NCBI GenBank assembly: GCA_910589415.1 | Contig: OU342637.1 | Span: 26,015,162 to 26,079,161, forward strand | Length of the DNA stretch: 64,000 nucleotides | From: Malachius bipustulatus | Lineage: Eukaryota; Arthropoda; Insecta; Coleoptera; Melyridae | Reading direction: 5' to 3' | Part shown: in pieces, positions 62,247 to 64,000 of the stretch | Position numbering within the stretch: the first letter of the stretch is position 1 | How the letters are laid out: every line of letters begins with the position of its first letter | The notes under the pieces: generated by a model | What the model was told of the DNA's origin: nothing | What the model saw: only the letters and a program-made list of their open reading frames with translations | Database searches by the model: none | Program-made: the position numbers and the translations under genes

Positions 62247-63815
62247 ATGTCAAGGAAAAGTCCAGAAAGTGAAAAAACTGAAGAAAGTGTCTGCGATTGT
62301 TACGAAGATCTACCACTCCCTCGACCTACAACAAGAATATTCCCAGGTACGGGCGCCACCACTTTTTCCCCGTCACCACCACTCCCCGACCAAGGCTACG
62401 GATCGACTCCACGTCGTCAAATCATCATGACTGGTTTGCAAGACAAGAGAACATACGTCATACAACTTGATAGAAGCTCTCCACTCACCAGCGCAGATCG
62501 TTCACAATCATCACAACCTCCAGAAGGGACTTACCTAACAGGTCCTGACGGAAGGACATACCTAACAGCCCGTGACTTGAAACCGTACATGGTGGGACCT
62601 GATGGTGGTATATACTTTACTGGAACTAACGAGAAAGTCGATATTATGATCGGTGCTGATTACATCTCGTACATCGCTGGTCGAAATGGTTTGCCATCCA
62701 ACGTCAGTTCGGGTGATAAATATCTAGGACCAGAGGGTAAATTTTACCAAGTCGGTCAAGACCATAAACCTTACGTCATCAACTCGGAGGGTCATATTCG
62801 AATAAGAGGCACGGATGGGAATTACCATATGATCGGCGTGGATGGAAGGTCTTACCTCGGGGATCCCTTAAGTGAAGCGGCTTCTTCCAAGAGGAGTCCG
62901 GAAGGTGTGAGGTATCTAGGCCCTGATAATAAGCTCCTGCAAGTTGGTGTAGACGGTAAACCTTTCACAGTGGGCCCGGATGATTCAATCTACTTTGCTG
63001 GTTCGGACGGGAAAAGACATACAGTTGACATTGCAGGTAGAGTGAATATCGGGACGTATCCCCGTACTGGTACTGTGAGTCCCGATGGTGTCAAGTTTCA
63101 GGGACCCGATGATAGAAGTTACATGGTACTGAACGGGAAGAGTTACATGATCTTCCCTGATAGTGATATTTACACCACTGGGTCAGATAACAATCGTCAT
63201 ATGATAAGATCGGATTACGTAACTTTCATTGCCGATGAAGATGGTGCAGCTACATCGATCAGTCGTGAAGGTACAGTAATTTCTCCCGAAGAGGCTTCTT
63301 ACATGATCGGTTCAGATGGTAAACCTTACTTGGTTAGTGATGCGGGTGTTCCACACAAAGTGACACCGGATGGTAGGACTTACCTTACAGATATAAACGG
63401 GGTGAACTGGTTTTTATCAAGCGATGGGATCGTTTATCTACCTGAAGGCGATAACGTCAACCCCAAGGTGGTTTTTCGTGACGATGTAGAAGGCATTGCT
63501 GATTCCAAGATACTTTCAGGCATGGATGGGAATTTTGTAGCAATTCCCACATCTGGTATGATCGTACCGAACCCGAAGCAGTCTGGACCGTTACTGGGTC
63601 CTTTACCGGCTATTCTGATGTGTTCTGGTTGTCAACAAATGGTGCAAACTGTCACCGAGAAGCAGCCGACTTTAAGAACTCATGTCATGGCGATTTTATT
63701 GTTCGGTTTCGGTTGTTTCCTCTTATCTTGTTGTCCTTATCTTATTAACAGTGCTAATGACGTAAATCATTTTTGTCCGCATTGTAGTCAGTATTTAGGT
63801 TCTTATTCTAATTAG
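62247..63815 (+). CDS. LITAF-domain protein with five GPDG-type repeats, 522 residues
   Basis: Intronless gene, beginning at the first Met of the frame. Residues 1-90 are polar with Pro/Ser-rich segments and no signal peptide. Residues 91-400 hold five repeats of about 60-65 residues (near 91, 156, 218, 278 and 339). Each is built from ~12-residue modules such as GPDGRTYL, GPDGGIYF, GVDGKPF and GSDGKPYL, and most contain a HMIG- or IYF-G-like element. Residues 454-522 form a LITAF domain: CSGC (459-462), hydrophobic stretch (478-500), HFCPHC (508-513), ending QYLGSY. By family knowledge the LITAF part binds zinc and anchors the protein on the cytosolic side of late endosomal or lysosomal membranes. 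I do not recognise the repeat region; its regular Gly-Asp turns and alternating aromatic residues suggest repeated beta-hairpins, which is inference. Repeats 4 and 5 are the most diverged. Its divergent neighbour at 61264 has the same C-terminal domain. Confidence 0.92.
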   Translation: MSRKSPESEKTEESVCDCYEDLPLPRPTTRIFPGTGATTFSPSPPLPDQGYGSTPRRQIIMTGLQDKRTYVIQLDRSSPLTSADRSQSSQPPEGTYLTGPDGRTYLTARDLKPYMVGPDGGIYFTGTNEKVDIMIGADYISYIAGRNGLPSNVSSGDKYLGPEGKFYQVGQDHKPYVINSEGHIRIRGTDGNYHMIGVDGRSYLGDPLSEAASSKRSPEGVRYLGPDNKLLQVGVDGKPFTVGPDDSIYFAGSDGKRHTVDIAGRVNIGTYPRTGTVSPDGVKFQGPDDRSYMVLNGKSYMIFPDSDIYTTGSDNNRHMIRSDYVTFIADEDGAATSISREGTVISPEEASYMIGSDGKPYLVSDAGVPHKVTPDGRTYLTDINGVNWFLSSDGIVYLPEGDNVNPKVVFRDDVEGIADSKILSGMDGNFVAIPTSGMIVPNPKQSGPLLGPLPAILMCSGCQQMVQTVTEKQPTLRTHVMAILLFGFGCFLLSCCPYLINSANDVNHFCPHCSQYLGSYSN

Positions 63816-64000
63816 AGGTTAAGTCATCATTGCCACTGCTTGTCTGAAAGCTCAACAATTACCGTACGGTTTTACGCAGCCTGCCATGCAGTGACAATTA
63901 TTATCCTGCTATTAGCGTTAGTTGTTACCTTGATGTGTTACTTGGAACAATTACTTATATATCGAGTCATTGTTACCTCTCACGAATAACTATTAAAATG
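63816..64000 (+). other. 3' flank of the repeat-LITAF gene
   Basis: No canonical AATAAA is seen before the window ends. An ATTAAA variant lies at 63992-63997, too close to the edge to judge. Confidence 0.4.

Noticed and set aside
48178..64000. First groucho exon encoding a MYPSPVRHP-type leader
   Set aside because: I looked for an ATG-TAY-CC start followed by a GC-rich leader and a donor on the minus strand and found none. It is probably beyond the window.

Overview
This is eukaryotic, probably arthropod and most likely insect, DNA: AT-rich, gene-poor, with very long introns and many degenerate repeats. No exact lineage can be given from the sequence. The main gene is a groucho/TLE transcriptional co-repressor on the minus strand. 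Five consecutive coding exons (48177-48080, 48022-47959, 43597-43553, 17975-17838, 2310-2073) have clean splice sites and phases that fit together. They encode 194 residues covering the N-terminal Q (tetramerisation) domain and the start of the GP domain. The first exon was not found, and the CcN, SP and WD40 exons would lie left of base 1, so the gene is partial. Its introns range from 57 bp to 25.6 kb.

The introns hold most of the unusual content. Left to right: a ~240-bp tandem repeat (1.1-2.0 kb); a GGTCAG-rich satellite (9.1-10.1 kb) with a decayed oppositely oriented stretch; a nearly perfect 787-bp palindrome (10863-11649) with a hammerhead-ribozyme-like motif in each arm; a 647-bp tandem duplication (11.7-13.1 kb); two broken copies of an LTR-retrotransposon integrase fragment (15.5-16.0 kb); a ten-copy 181-bp satellite (19.4-21.4 kb) with a sign of higher-order structure, interrupted by a 134-bp insertion flanked by a 12-bp target-site duplication; a short dispersed repeat family (23.4, 27.3, 50.6 kb); pyrimidine-rich low-complexity DNA (37.7-38.3 kb); and several more local tandem duplications. 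A second hammerhead-like motif of a different sequence lies at 53.5 kb. The hammerhead motifs point to Penelope-like retroelements.

At the right end are two intronless, divergently transcribed genes with C-terminal LITAF domains. The minus-strand gene (61264-61623) is an ordinary 119-residue LITAF-like protein. The plus-strand gene (62247-63815) is a 522-residue protein in which the LITAF domain follows five ~60-residue repeats built from GPDGK-Y-like motifs. I do not recognise that repeat region, and it is the best candidate here for an undescribed protein architecture. LITAF proteins act on late endosomal and lysosomal membranes; no functional link with groucho is implied. Whether this pair lies inside the first groucho intron or upstream of the gene cannot be decided here.
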